A program made the translations under genes and the position numbers. Shown in pieces: positions 22,255-33,728 of a stretch of 64,000 nucleotides of DNA (position 1 is the stretch's first letter; every line of letters begins with the position of its first letter). Source of the stretch: Apteryx mantelli (taxonomy: Eukaryota > Chordata > Aves > Apterygiformes > Apterygidae); the NCBI RefSeq assembly GCF_036417845.1, contig NC_089984.1, positions 248,001 through 312,000 on the forward strand, read 5' to 3'. The notes below the pieces were generated by a model. It made no database searches. It saw nothing but the letters and a program-made list of their open reading frames with translations, and had not been told where the DNA came from.

Positions 22255-23037
22255 GCTTGTGTCATGCTGTCATGCTATGAAGGTTCGATAGCAACGACTA
22301 AGACAGTAATATAATAATAATAAAAAAGATGTTTATTTCCTCACACAAGTTCTTGGATTAGTAACATCCATTAAAATAATGCGATTACTAATTTAGGAAG
22401 GATAACACAAAACCATCAGTTACTAATTTAGAAAGGATAACCTGAAACCGTCGATTACTGCGTTATTAATTGGAAGGACTGCTTATCCCTACTTGAAAGT
22501 TTTCATGTTCACTCTCCTAGTGAGAGGGCTCTCAACCTCGAGGAGTTCCCTTAACCCAGCGTCCCAGGAAAAGGGGAGGGGGGGGAATACTCACGGTCCA
22601 GGCGGAGAGGATGGTCAGGTCACGTTCCCGTCCCTGCTCAAACTCTCCTAGCTCCCAAGTCTCTTTTTATATGGCTGGGGCTCTGGGCAAACAACGCTTT
22701 TGCTGACCTCTGCGAGTTTCACAATCCCAGGACTGTTTGTTTGTCTGCTTGGGAGGACCCTGCTAGCGAGGCAAGACCACAACACCTCCGTATTGTTTCT
22801 TCGCTCCCCGGGGGTCCGTGCAGATTCCAGGTGGCAGACTTCTTCAGTCTTGTTAATGCTTCCATTCCGCAGCCTTGCGCATATCAGTCCTTGCGCATAT
22901 CGGTTGGTAGACGACTTTAGTCCTGTTAAGTCCTCTGTTCAACAGCTTTGTGCACCTCAGCTCTTGTGCTATCAGTTCTTCTGCATATCAGTTGACAAAC
23001 TTCAGTCCTGTTAACTCTTCACTCGCCCGTCAGCTTG
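22255..23037 (-). mobile_element. Solo LTR, 773 bp (copy 2 counterpart)
   Basis: Inverted counterpart of 1602-2374 at 22260-23032, with the duplication reading gcttg at 22255-22259 and 23033-23037. Length is identical and only a few bases differ. It therefore inserted before copies 1 and 2 separated, or was spread by gene conversion, and it is absent from copy 3. Confidence 0.8.
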
Positions 23038-25224
23038 TCAGGGGCCTTGAAAGTTGATGAACGGCCAGTGCTTGCACTTGCCGTTGTTCTTTCCATGCTC
23101 CTAGGTCAGGGGGAAGAGTTGCTGAATTGTGTCTCTGCTGGTTTCACCAACTGAGATGCCCTGGCCTGAGTCCTTCCACGTGTCTCCAGTTGTCAGGGCC
23201 TAAAATAGGAGAATGCTTGTTGTCCTGGATGTGTGGAGGATTTTCTGGTTTTGTTCAGCACTGGGGAAGGAACCAGAGTTCTGAGTTGCGGGAAGGCTTC
23301 TCCCTGTGCCTGGGACATGAGGCCCTGCTGTCTTCAGTTTCATGATCGCTGCTCCCATGCAATCCTCCCGTTAGAAAATGTTGCCAAGAATTACTTGCAG
23401 GCTGTTCTGCAATTCTTAAATTTCATAGGCTAGGTGTTGATAATGCATAGCAGAAGCTAATCTTTTGGTGTAGTAACTGGTAGGCAATGGGTGTTTGAGA
23501 GCATTGTGAGTATTATGAGGCCATGATGTGAATCTGTGATGTGATGACACCTCTATGTGAGCAGCTGACAGGTCAGGAGAAGACGCATGGCCTGGATGCT
23601 GGTGGTGAGGTCACTTCTGGGTTTGTTGCGTGTGCTCAGAGGAGGGATTGACCCCTGCAGAGCTCTACAGCAATACAGAAATGCAACTCATTAATCAAGC
23701 AGAAGTCGATATTCCACATCATCTGACACAAATTTTATTCCACTCCATCATCATGAGTTAGTACTGCTACATTTCAAATGCGGATGATGTTCTGTGGTGA
23801 ACATGGACATGGAGTTTGCCTTTCCGCTTGTTGCTAAGTAGAAGCTTGCAGCGTCCTCCCGGTCAGCTAGGGAGTCCAGCTAGACTTTTGAGGCTGCTAA
23901 ATGAATGTAGTGCTGGTGTGAGCAGTGGTGTGAATAATCTCTTCTTGCCAGGGTGTGTGTGTGTGCTTTAGAAGTTGCCCCTGTCAAAAGAGCAGGGAGC
24001 TTGTGAGATTTTCCTGCAAGGTCTGCATGCTGTGTCTGTCTTTGAGGTGTCCAGCTGCTTTTATGACACATTTGGAACTGTAACACTTCAGGGGTCTCTG
24101 ATTTTCTGTCCACGTATGCAGTCATTGGAGAATGGGTGCAAAGGCAGTTGGAGGAGACAGAAGGAATGTCACCCCCCAAAAAGGGTATGGGCCACATTTT
24201 GAAAGAGATTTCTTGTTCAGAGAAGTTGAGGCACAAGCGAGAGGGAAAAGCTGGCCTGATCAGCCCCTGTGAGAGTACTTCTTCTCTGCTTCCTGGTGGG
24301 AAGGTGGGAAGTGAGCAGGCCCCGGGCTGTGAGTGGCTGTTCAGAGGCAGAGCCTGTTGCAAGGCCTTGGAGGACTAGAAAGGAATGGAAGGTCTGGAGA
24401 GTTGGGCTTTGTGTGTTGTGGGGTGCTTGGGGTGCCCTGCGTGCTGCCATGTGTGGTGCTGTGGGCTGTGTGTCGCTGATGCAGAGGCGTGTGTTGGTTG
24501 CCAACCGTCTGTGAGGTGTGGAGGTAACGGTGTGTTACAGTGCGAGATGCCCTGTGGTGGAGCCGGGTGGTGGCGCCAGTGTTTTGGTGCTCAGCGTGGG
24601 AGGAGGTGTCTGGAGAGAGCAGTGCTCTGCTCCCAAGGCCCAGCCTGCCATCACGGTGTCCTTCTGGGAGACGTGGGTGAGGACTGTTGGTGACCGTGTT
24701 GCCTCCTTGGAGCATCGTGGTGCGAGGCAGGGCTGCTCCCAGTTTGGTGGTTTGTGTCAGCTGAGGTTCAGGCTTGCAGTTTCGGAAGGGTTTGATGCTT
24801 CCGTGAGTCTTTGGGATTTTACTGACTGCTGGAGAGAGTTCTCTTCTCCCTCCTTAAAGGCTTTCTGCTGAATCTGGACCGTCATTGCATCTTCCCATCT
24901 CAGACGCTAATCCATTGCAGTCCCTCAGCGAGATGGGTAGTTAATGAAAGCAGTCAGAGGCATTTCTGCACGTTGTGCCTACGCAGAGCCTTGCAGAGAG
25001 GGGAGATGCCCCCTCACAAGAAGTCAGGCCTGTGAGGGCGATGGGTGGCTCTGAGACACCTGTCCTTGTTGAGCGGTGGAGGCGGCATCTGCAAAGCCTC
25101 TGGTGCCTTTGGCAAGAGTCTCACAATAGCATATTCCTTGAGGCTGCAATGGGGGAGCCATGTGGAGGTAGCAGGGCTCCAACGCCCTGCTGCAGGCAGG
25201 TGCCAGTAGAGGAGGTATCTTGGG

Positions 25225-25790
25225 GCCTTTTGCAGTGAAGTTTTGATTACCTCCAAGGATGGAGATCTGGGAACCTCTCTGTATCCGTGTGCCGCAGTTT
25301 GGCCACCGTCACGGAGAAAAAGGTTTCTTCTTAATGTCTCAGAAGCATTTCCCATTGTCCGATTTGTCCCTGTTGCCTCCCATGCTACTAGTGTGCACCT
25401 CCAAGAAAATCCGGCTCCGTCTTCTCTGTGCCCTCCATAAGGTAGCTGTGCACAGCATGAAGATCCCCGTTGGCCTTCTCTTGTCTAGGCTGAACAAAGC
25501 CAGCTCTCACAGCCTCTCCTTTTATGCGCCACGCTGCAGCCCCTGACCATCTTGGTGTCCCTGTGCTGGACTCCCTGCAGTGTGTTAGTGCCTGTGCAGA
25601 ACTGGAGAGCCCAAACAGGACCTGGTATACAGACATGGTGTCACCTGTGCCAAAAAGAGGGGTAGGGTAGAACGTCTTGGTGGCCCTGCTGGCTGTGCTC
25701 TCCCCAATAGAGCTCAGCACAAAGGGGAGACATTTGCCCCTGCCTGTTGCGACTCTGTAAGGCCAGCAGAACTGCCAGTAACACTCCGAT
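25225..25790 (-). mobile_element. CR1 LINE fragment (unit B)
   Basis: The plus strand shows the antisense of the avian CR1 3' region: ctctTGTCTAGGCTGAACAAAGCC, the downstream cagcccctgaccatcttggtg and a CTGGACTCCCTGCAG-type segment. The order is typical of CR1, with many substitutions. It is non-functional. Confidence 0.7.
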
Positions 25791-27389
25791 TCTTTCTTTC
25801 TTTCTAGGTTGCTCCACTCATGGAGGTTCCCAGTGCAGTGCTAGAGCCGCTGAGGATGGAGGCAGGATGCCAGGCTGTGTCCCTGTACCTGTCAACATCT
25901 TGGCCAGCGTCGTGAGCCCTCTGTGAAAGCAGCTGCAAGTGACTGAGAAGAGGCTACGTATGGATGCGAAGGCTTCCATAAATGCGCCTGTCTTCCGTGG
26001 GTGACTTGGGTTGTGGGTTCAGCTCCTGGTACCTCTGCTGTGCTGCAAATTCTGCCTCCCACAAGTGCTGTTATTGCCAGCCCGCTCAACAAATGCTACG
26101 GTGCCCCCTCCTTTTCCTAGGAGGTTGTGGTGCCATATAGGACGAGTCCAAGACCCTTATAATAGATGCCAGCATGTCCTGAGTGCCTTTGTGTGAGTGC
26201 CCCAAAGCGTCCATAGCTTGATCTGTGGAAGTCTCAGAGCTCTTGGGCTGCTGGCTCTGCGAGGGGTGAAGATGTGCCCAGGGCCAGGTTGCCCGTGGCA
26301 CGCAGCCCTCTGTGCTCTGTGAAGGCAGCTGTGGAGCGCGGACTGGTGCTGCAGAGGCTGCGCAGCCAGGAGAGCTGTCATTTCAGCAGCCGTCCAGTGT
26401 GGGGCTGTCTCATTGCTTGGGCCTCATTTCAAAGCCTCTGCACCCTTTTTCCCTTCCCCGTCCAAGCTCCTTGTCCAAGTAACTAAAGGAAAGGAAGGGA
26501 GGTTCCTTTGGGCTCAGGAGGCCTTCCGGACTCTCAAGTGTTTCTGTGTTGTATCTGTAACTTTTGTATTACTACAGAAAATCCCCATGCCCCCATCCAT
26601 AGCAGGAGGTTCATGAGGAGATGGGGGTGGAAAGCAGCAGCCTGCTGTGCCCAGAGAAAACAGGATGCTTCCCTCTGAAAAGAGCAGCATCACCCAAGGA
26701 GGCAGCTCAGTCCCTGCCTAATCTTGTGCTGCTCTTTTGCACATGCCTCGTGAGCCTAGAGTGCCTTGGCCACCTTGTGATGTTACCACAAGAGCTTGCC
26801 TGTGTGTCTGGGTTGAGGAGCCAAGGGAAGGCAGCGAGCAGAGCAGTGGCTGGGGAGTGTGCAAGTGGCGAGTGTCCTGCAGGCATCTGTTCTTGCTGGC
26901 ACTTGGTTGTATGTAGCAGAAGAGGCAGCTGTGTGGGGCAGAGGCAGTGTGTTTGTAGAGTAGGTGGCAGAGCAGAGGTCTGGTGTCAGGTTGATGCCTG
27001 GTGCAGTGCCGAGTTGATCTGAGAGTGTCAGAAAGCCTTTGCAGTGCAGCTGCTCCCTCAGCTGATCTCTGTCCCTAGAAATGCACTAGAAATGTAAGTG
27101 GCATGCTGCTGCCATTGTGTAGGTGCTGCAGTGCGAAGGCTCCCAGCTCGGACTTGATGGTACTAAAGGAAAAGCGAGACCAATTGTTCCTTTTGTGATT
27201 TGTCGCCCGGGTGCCAGAGTGGAGCTGTCGCATGACGTGGAGAGAGTCTTGCCAGGAGATGAAAGCCATTTGCAGAAGACTGTTCTGTATGGAGTGATCA
27301 CAGCATAATCAAGGGACGTGCGAGTGGCCCAGGTGAGCTTCTCCTCTGTGAAGGTTTGCACTTTTGAGCTCCCTTGTGACTCAGTCAAA

Positions 27390-27880
27390 GATAGGGCAGC
27401 AGCAGGCAGGTCGATGCCATTTGTGCTTGTGAGGTGAGTTGTGCCTCTGAAGCTGGTAGGCCAACAGCATGCCCATAGCTTTGGTGATGCTTGTGTCTCA
27501 GTGCCTCATAAACGGGGAGCAGACCCTTTGCTGCTGTTGGTGCTTTTGTGGTGAGTTGTGCATCAGTATGTGACTGGCGATCAGCATGGACATTGCTGCT
27601 GTTTGTGCTTGTTGAGGTCAATTGTGCCTCAGTTGCAAAGAGGCCAGGAGCAGCTATTTGGCTTCATGGCTGCCTGTGAGGTCACTTCAGCCTGAGCACC
27701 TGACAGTCCAGCTTGATGGATATTGCTGCTGCTTGTGTTTGTGGAGTCATTTGGCCTCAGTATCTGCTAGGCCACAAGCGGCCACATTGATCCTTTTCTG
27801 CATTTGTGAGGTGACTTTTGCTTCACCACCTGATTAGACAGCATCAAGCACATTGCTATTTTAGTGCTTGTGAGGTCACA
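27390..27880 (+). repeat. Diverged shoulder of the 65-bp minisatellite
   Basis: Recurring fragments (tgctTGTGAGGT, GTGCCTC, TAGGCCA) spaced roughly 65-80 bases apart show degenerate units of the array that follows. They have a mirrored counterpart at about 39560-40010. Divergence is much higher than in the array interior. Confidence 0.65.
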
Positions 27881-30800
27881 TGTGCCTCAATGCCTGATAG
27901 GCCAGTGCTTGTCCTGTGGGTTCAGTTTGTGGTTGTGATGTCATTTGTGGCTCAGTGAGTGCTAGGCCAGTGCTGGTCACATGGGTGTAGTTTGTGGTTG
28001 TGATATCACTTGTGGCTCAGTGAATGCTAGGCCAGTGCTGGTGACATGGGTGCAGTTTGTGGTTGTGATATCACTTGTGGCTCAGTGCCTGATAGGCCAG
28101 TGCTGGTGGTGTGGGTGGAGTTTGTGGTTGTGATGTCACTTGTGGCTCAGTGCCTTATAGGCCAGTGCTGTTCACGTGGGTGGAGTTTGTGTTTGTGATG
28201 TCAGTTGTGGCTGAGTGCCTGATATGCCAGTGCTGGTCACGTGGCTGCAGTTTGTGGTTGTGATGTCACTTGTGGCTCAGTGCCTGATAGGCCAGTGCTG
28301 GTCCTGTGGGTACAGTTTGTGTTTGTGAGGTCAGTTGTGACTGAGTGCCTGATAGGTCAGTGCTGGTCACATGGCTGCAGTTTGTGGTTGTGATGTCATT
28401 TGTGGCTCAGTGCCTGATAGGCCAGTGCTGGTCACATGTCTGCAATTTGTGTTTGTGATGTCACTTGTGGCTCAGTGCCTGATAGGCCATGCTGGTCCTG
28501 TGGGTGCAGTTTGTGGTTGTGATGTCACTTGTTGCTCAGTGCCTGATAGGCCAGTGCTGGTCCTGTGGGTGCAATTTGTGGTTGTGATGTCACTTGTGGC
28601 TGAGTGCCTTATAGGCCATGCTGGTGATGTGGGTGCAGTTTGTGGTTGTGATGTCACTTGTGGATCAGTGAGTGCTAGGCCAGTGCTGGTCACATGGGTG
28701 TAGTTTGTGGTTGTGATATCACTTGTGGCTCAGTGAGTGCTAGGCCAGTGCTGGTGATGTGGGTGCAGTTTGTGTTTGTGATGTCACTTGTGGCTGAGTG
28801 CCTGATAGGCCAGTGCTGGTGATGTGGGTGCAGTTTGTGGTTGTGAGGTCACTTGTGGCTCAGTGCCTGATAGGCCAGTGCTGCTGGTGAGGGTGCAGTT
28901 TGTGGTTGTGAGGTCACTTGTGGCTCAGTGCCTGATAGGCCAGTGCTGGTCACATGGGTGCAGTTTGTGTTTGTGAGGTCACTTGTGGCTCAGTGCCTGA
29001 TAGGCCATGCTGGTGATGTGGGTGCAGTTTGTGGTTGTGATGTCACTTGTTGCTCAGTGCCTGATAGGCCAGTGCTGTTCATGTGGGTGCAATTTGTGGT
29101 TGTGATGTCACTTGTGGCTGAGTGCCTTATAGGCCATGCTGGTGATGTGGGTGCAGTTTGTGGTTGTGATGTCACTTGTGGATCAGTGAGTGCTAGGCCA
29201 GTGCTGGTCACATGGGTGTAGTTTGTGGTTGTGATATCACTTGTGGCTCAGTGAGTGCTAGGCCAGTGCTGGTGATGTGGGTGCAGTTTGTGTTTGTGAT
29301 GTCAGTTGTGGCTCAGTCCCTGATACGCCAGTGCTGGTGATGTGGGTGGAGTTTGTGTTTGTGATGTCACTTGTGGCTCAGTGCCTGATAGGGCAGTGCT
29401 GGTGATGTGGGTGCAGATGGGGTTGTGATGTCATTTGTGGCTGAGTGCCTGATAGGCCAGTGCTGGTCATGTGGGTGCAGTTTGTGTTTGTGATGTCACT
29501 TGTGGCTGAGTGCCTGATAGGCCAGTGCTGTTGTTGTGGGTGCAGTTTTGTTTGTGATGTCACTTTTGGCCTAATTCCTGATAGGCCAGTGCTGGTGATG
29601 TGGGTGCAGTTTGTGGTTGTGAGGTCACTTGTGGCTGAGTGCCTGATAGGCCAGTGCTGGTTATATGGGTGGAGTTTGTGGTTGTGCTGTCACTTGTGGC
29701 TCAGTGCCTGCTAGGCCAGTGCTGGTCACATGGCTGCAGTTTGTGGTTGTGATTTCAGCTGTTGCTCAGTGCCTGAAAGGCCAGTGCTGGTCACGTGCCT
29801 GCAGTTTTTGGTTCTGATTTCACCTGTGTCTCAGTGCCTGATAGGCCAGTGCTGGTTACATGGCTGCAGTTTGTGTTTGTGATGTCACTTGTGGCTCAGT
29901 GCCTGATAGGGCAGTGCTGGTGATGTGGGTGGATTTTTTGTTTGTGATGTCACTTGTGGCTCAGTGCCTGATAGGCCAGTGCTGGTGATGTGGGTGGAGT
30001 TTGTGTTTGTGATGTCACTTGTGGCTCAGTGCCTGATAGGCCAGTGCTGGTCCTGTGGGTGCAGTTTGTGTTTGTGATGTCATTTGTGGCTGAGTGCCTG
30101 ATAGGCCAGTGCTGGTCCTGTGGGTGCAGTTTTTGTTTGTTATGTCACTTGTGGCTCAGTGCCTGATAGGCCAGTGCTGGTGATGTGGGTGCAGTTTCTG
30201 TTTGTGATGTCTGTTTTTGCTGAGTGCCTGACAGGCCGCTGCTGTTCCTGTGGGTGGATTTTGTGTTTGTGATGTCACTTGTGGCTCAGTGCCTGATAGG
30301 CCAGTGCTGGTTTACGTGGGTGCAGTTTGTGTTTGTGATGTCACTTGTGGCTCAGTGCCTGATAGGCCAGTGCTGGTTTACGTGGGTGCAGTTTGTGGTT
30401 GTGATGTCACTTGTGGCTCAGTGCCTGATAGGCCAGTGCTGGTGATGTGGGTGCAGTTTGTGGTTGTGATTTCAGCTGTGGCTGAGTGCCTGATGGGCCA
30501 GTGCTGGTGATGTGGGTGCTGGTTGTGGTTGTGATGTCTGTTTTTGCTGAGTGCCTGATAGGCCAGTGCTGGTCCTGTGGGTGCAGTTTGTGGTTGTGAT
30601 GTCACTTATGGCTGAGTGCCTGATAGGCCAGTGCTGGTCACATGGCTGCAGTTTGTGTTTGTGATGTCACTTGTGGCTCAGTGCCTGATAGGCCATGCTG
30701 GTCCTGTGGGTGGAGTTTGTGGTTGTGATGTCACTTGTGGCTCAGTGCCTGATAGGCCAGTACTGGTCACATGGGTGCAGTCTGTGGTTGTGATGTCACT

Positions 30801-31100
30801 TGTGGCTCAGTGCCTGATAGGGCATTGCTGGTGATGTGGCTGCAGTTTTTGTTTGTTATGTCACTTGTGGCTCAGTGCCTGATAGGCCAGTGCTGGTGAT
30901 GTGGGTGCAGTTTCTGTTTGTGATGTCTGTTTTTGCTGAGTGCCTGACAGGCCGCTGCTGTTCCTGTGGGTGGATTTTGTGTTTGTGATGTCACTTGTGG
31001 CTCAGTGCCTGATAGGCCAGTGCTGGTTTACGTGGGTGCAGTTTGTGGTTGTGAGGTCACTTGTGGCTCAGTGCCTGATAGGCCAGTGCTGGTCACATGT
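27880..31100 (+). repeat. 65-bp minisatellite array, about 49 units
   Basis: Tandem units of about 65 bases containing GTGCCTGATAGGCCAGTGCT, a variable GGTCACATGGGTGCAGTTTG segment, and TGTGATGTCACTTGTGGCTCA. Some units are 64 or 66 bases. Superimposed block duplications occur. One variant near 28662 recurs at 29180 (518 bases, 8 units). A gccgct variant near 30231 recurs at 30947 (716 bases, 11 units). Open frames of 60-110 codons here arise from the repeat and are not genes. Confidence 0.97.
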
Positions 31101-31439
31101 CTGCTGGTTTTAACCTGTCTGGTTATTTCTGCCTTCAGCACCACATAATGCCATGGTAGGTGCATGGCTCCTCTTTGTCGTCGTGAGGTCATTGTGCGCC
31201 TGTACCTTATAGGGCAGCAGGAAGCACATGGTGTCGATGCAGACCTGATTTCAGTTCTGCCTTTGCGTCTGATAGGCCAGTAGCAGGTACAAGGCTTTAC
31301 AGCTTAGTTGGAAATCCCTTTTTCTCACTACCTGACTGAGAGCATAAGAAGGACCTTATTGCCAGCAATAATACTTAAAAACTTAGAAATATGACTCCTG
31401 CTCCTCATTACCAGTACCCGAGAGCAAAGAAAACAGAAC

Positions 31440-32215
31440 AGATTATCTTATTTGTTTGGCACCCCAGATAGAACACAGCGAGGTTCTCATCTGGTGAGCA
31501 CTGGCACTGGTCTTGCGTGCCTGCGTTTATTGGCCGTGGGCTCCCGGAGATCTACTTCAATGGGCACAGCAAATGCCCCGGGTGTGGGAGGACCCGGAAA
31601 AGGCAGCTCGACTGTTTTGTACAAGAGTAGAGGGACATCCCATTTGTTAGGGGGATGGTCAAGTATTGTTTCAACAGCTATTTCAGCCAGGGGATAGAGA
31701 ATGGATATTGAAAAAAGGATAGGGAATTGGCAGACTGAGATGATAACCGACAGCCTTGCCCACGAGGAGATCTGAATTGGGATTATAATAATACAAATGA
31801 TTGGGCAGCGTGTCAAATGGCATGCCAAAATCTGGTTTTAGCTATACGAACTGCAGGGCAAATGGGTGTTAGCTCAGAAAAGGTACTATCGTTAGCAAAA
31901 GTCTGAGGAACACTCGATTTTTGGACTATTTGCTTGTGGCAAATTAGGCTCTTATGCTATGGAGGGATGTCTGTGGAAAATGTTAATGAAAGGCTGGCAG
32001 TGAGCCTATTGGTCCAGCAAGCGGCACCAGCTATCCGTGAGTATTTCAGAAACCATGCTCCAGGGTGGCAGGGAGAGAATTTACAGAAGATTCACTGTAT
32101 TACAGCAGCTGGACCTTTACTAGAAACATTTGAGAGCTGTGACAGTATGGGCACACATGTTACATGGTTGAGGGCTCATCTGTCACACAAGAGGAAGATC
32201 TCCATTTGGGTTATC
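31440..32215 (+). pseudogene. Decayed open-frame fragments, possibly retroviral
   Basis: Several plus-strand frames are interrupted by stops but keep protein-like composition, for example DWAACQMACQNLVLAIRTAG near 31800-31860 and NERLAVSLLVQQAAPAIREY near 31985-32045. The style resembles a decayed retroviral Gag or Pol, but I see no diagnostic motif. A non-retroviral pseudogene is equally possible. Confidence 0.3.
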
Positions 32216-33498
32216 TGATGGTTGCCTCTCTGGTCATCTACCAGTAATGTCTAGTCAGTGCCCACATGTACCACCAGCATGTGCTAATGTGCTTGAGGCA
32301 CCACGTACAGGCAATGGCTTGTGATGTTCCAGAGCAAGAAACCTGGTCTGAAGGAGCCTCTGGAAATGAGGCAGCAGGCTGTGAGCTGGGGAGCTCTTCA
32401 GACAGCTTGAAGGCTGGTCACCTCTTCCAAAATGACCTTTGAAATTATGATTCATGACCAGGCAAACAGGACAGTGCCTGCCCTCACCTTTCCTGCCTTG
32501 TGCTCCAGACTGACTTGGGCACAAGTCCATCCTGAGCTGAAAACTCAGCAGTCCCGGGGGTGCAGCAGTGCACCCAGGCTCATCCACCTTGCTGAAGGGC
32601 TCGCCTTCTTTTCTCAAGCACGCCCCACACAAACCGAGCTGCGAGGCTCCTTAGGAGTGACTTACATCTCAGTAGCTCTGAAGTCAGGCAGAGGTTAAGG
32701 TCCTTTTCTGTCTGTGTAGCTAGGTCTGTAATTTAAGCGGAGCAGAAATTATACCCTATTATTAAGTCATCGGTTTGTCTTGGTAGGTGTGTTCTGACAC
32801 TTTGTCTCGATGTACTATCTATCTGGTTGATACAGTTTTCATCAGTTTACATTTTACATCCTGTTTACATGTGTTTACATGTGTTAGTTTGCATAGATAC
32901 AGAGTTATTAGTTACATAGCAGCCTATTCTACATGGCCCAATATTCTCATACAAACTTCCTTTTCACCAGCACACAGGCAGGCCAGAGGACAACACCAAC
33001 TCTCATTTATGTTCCACATGTCCACGTAAGGTGGAGGCTTTTGGAGTCTCCTGGGAAGCTCCATTTACAACATTACTACAGAACAGTCCAGCATATGCAC
33101 AAGTTTTGTTGCTTGCCAATTCAGATGGATGGATAGGTATTGTTTTGAGTTTCCTTTTCCAGTTTCAAGGGCACTTAAGTGAAGATGAAGCACCTGAATG
33201 CTGTGCTTTCCCAAGCAACTGGATACTGTTATCACGAGGGCACCCTACCTGAACCTATTAACATTTGCTTAGCTGGAAAACAATACTGAAAACTTTTTTC
33301 TGAAGTGTTTTCGGAGTCAAGATTCACTCGGACCCAGCCTTCCCCACATTCTCACACACACAGGCTTACTCGACAGATCTGGAAGTTTGCCTAGGGGAAT
33401 CACTGCGGTGACTTTGAGATGGCTGTTTATATCCTGCACCCAGTGTATGCAATGAGTGCAATGTAAAAGGCAATCAAGATGTGCTCACTAAAAGCATA

Positions 33499-33728
33499 CC
33501 TTCCCACAGTCTGCCACTGCAAAGTAGAGTTGTTACATTGTTCAGCAGAGAAATCAGTTGAGCACTTCAACGCCTTAACTACAGTGTCAGCTCTTGCTTC
33601 ATGAAGGCCAAAGCTTGAAAAATTACGAAGCTCAATCCCATCTTGTGTTTCAGCGACTTTAGGAAGACAACTACCTCGATTTCCATCAGCAGACTTCAGG
33701 AGGAGTACAGCCTTCACTTTCCAGGCTT
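33499..33728 (-). CDS. Candidate internal exon on the minus strand, unrecognised
   Basis: About 230 nt between acceptor ...CTCTCAG (intron side from 33729) and donor GTATGC (reverse complement at 33493-33498), with one frame open throughout. The translation begins AWKVKAVLLLKSADGN, contains VAETQDGIEL and ends near LQWQTVG. Its first part resembles the exon at 36873-36941 (KLGYVLLRRTDEEIADTQDG), which suggests duplicated exons of one gene. Family unknown. It could be a pseudogene. Confidence 0.35.

Larger units (their letters stand above)
14677..24635 (-). repeat. Unit A copy 2, right arm of palindrome 1 and outer part of palindrome 2
   Basis: Reverse complement of copy 1 and also of copy 3 (coordinate sum with copy 3 about 67298 at the olfactory receptor end and about 67378 at the unit B end). 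It carries the 773-bp solo LTR shared with copy 1 but lacks both the 3.2 kb provirus and the 580-bp solo LTR. Its inner end is abrupt at 14677, where copies 1 and 3 continue into spacer sequence. That marks this copy as the one joined by the inversion event. Confidence 0.95.
24636..27880. repeat. Unit B, inner arm of palindrome 2 (left)
   Basis: Reverse complement of about 39560-42750 (coordinate sum 67378-67382), continuous with unit A copy 2. It holds a CR1-derived stretch, a tetranucleotide run near 25793-25806, and, from about 27390, diverged forms of the downstream minisatellite unit. A 61-codon frame at 27123-27308 after an acceptor-like AG is open in both arms. The replacements between arms look unconstrained, so I do not call it a gene. 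Confidence 0.9.

Noticed and set aside
27123..27308. 61-codon frame after an acceptor-like AG in unit B
   Set aside because: Open in both arms, but the differences between arms are mostly amino-acid changing, so there is no sign of constraint.
28371..30834. Repeated hydrophobic open frames (VVVMSLVAQCLIG-type) as genes
   Set aside because: They track the 65-base repeat, change frame with each unit because 65 is not divisible by three, and have no flanking gene structure.
27880..31100. CRISPR-like array
   Set aside because: Units are contiguous 65-base tandem repeats without unique spacers, in a vertebrate context. It is a minisatellite.
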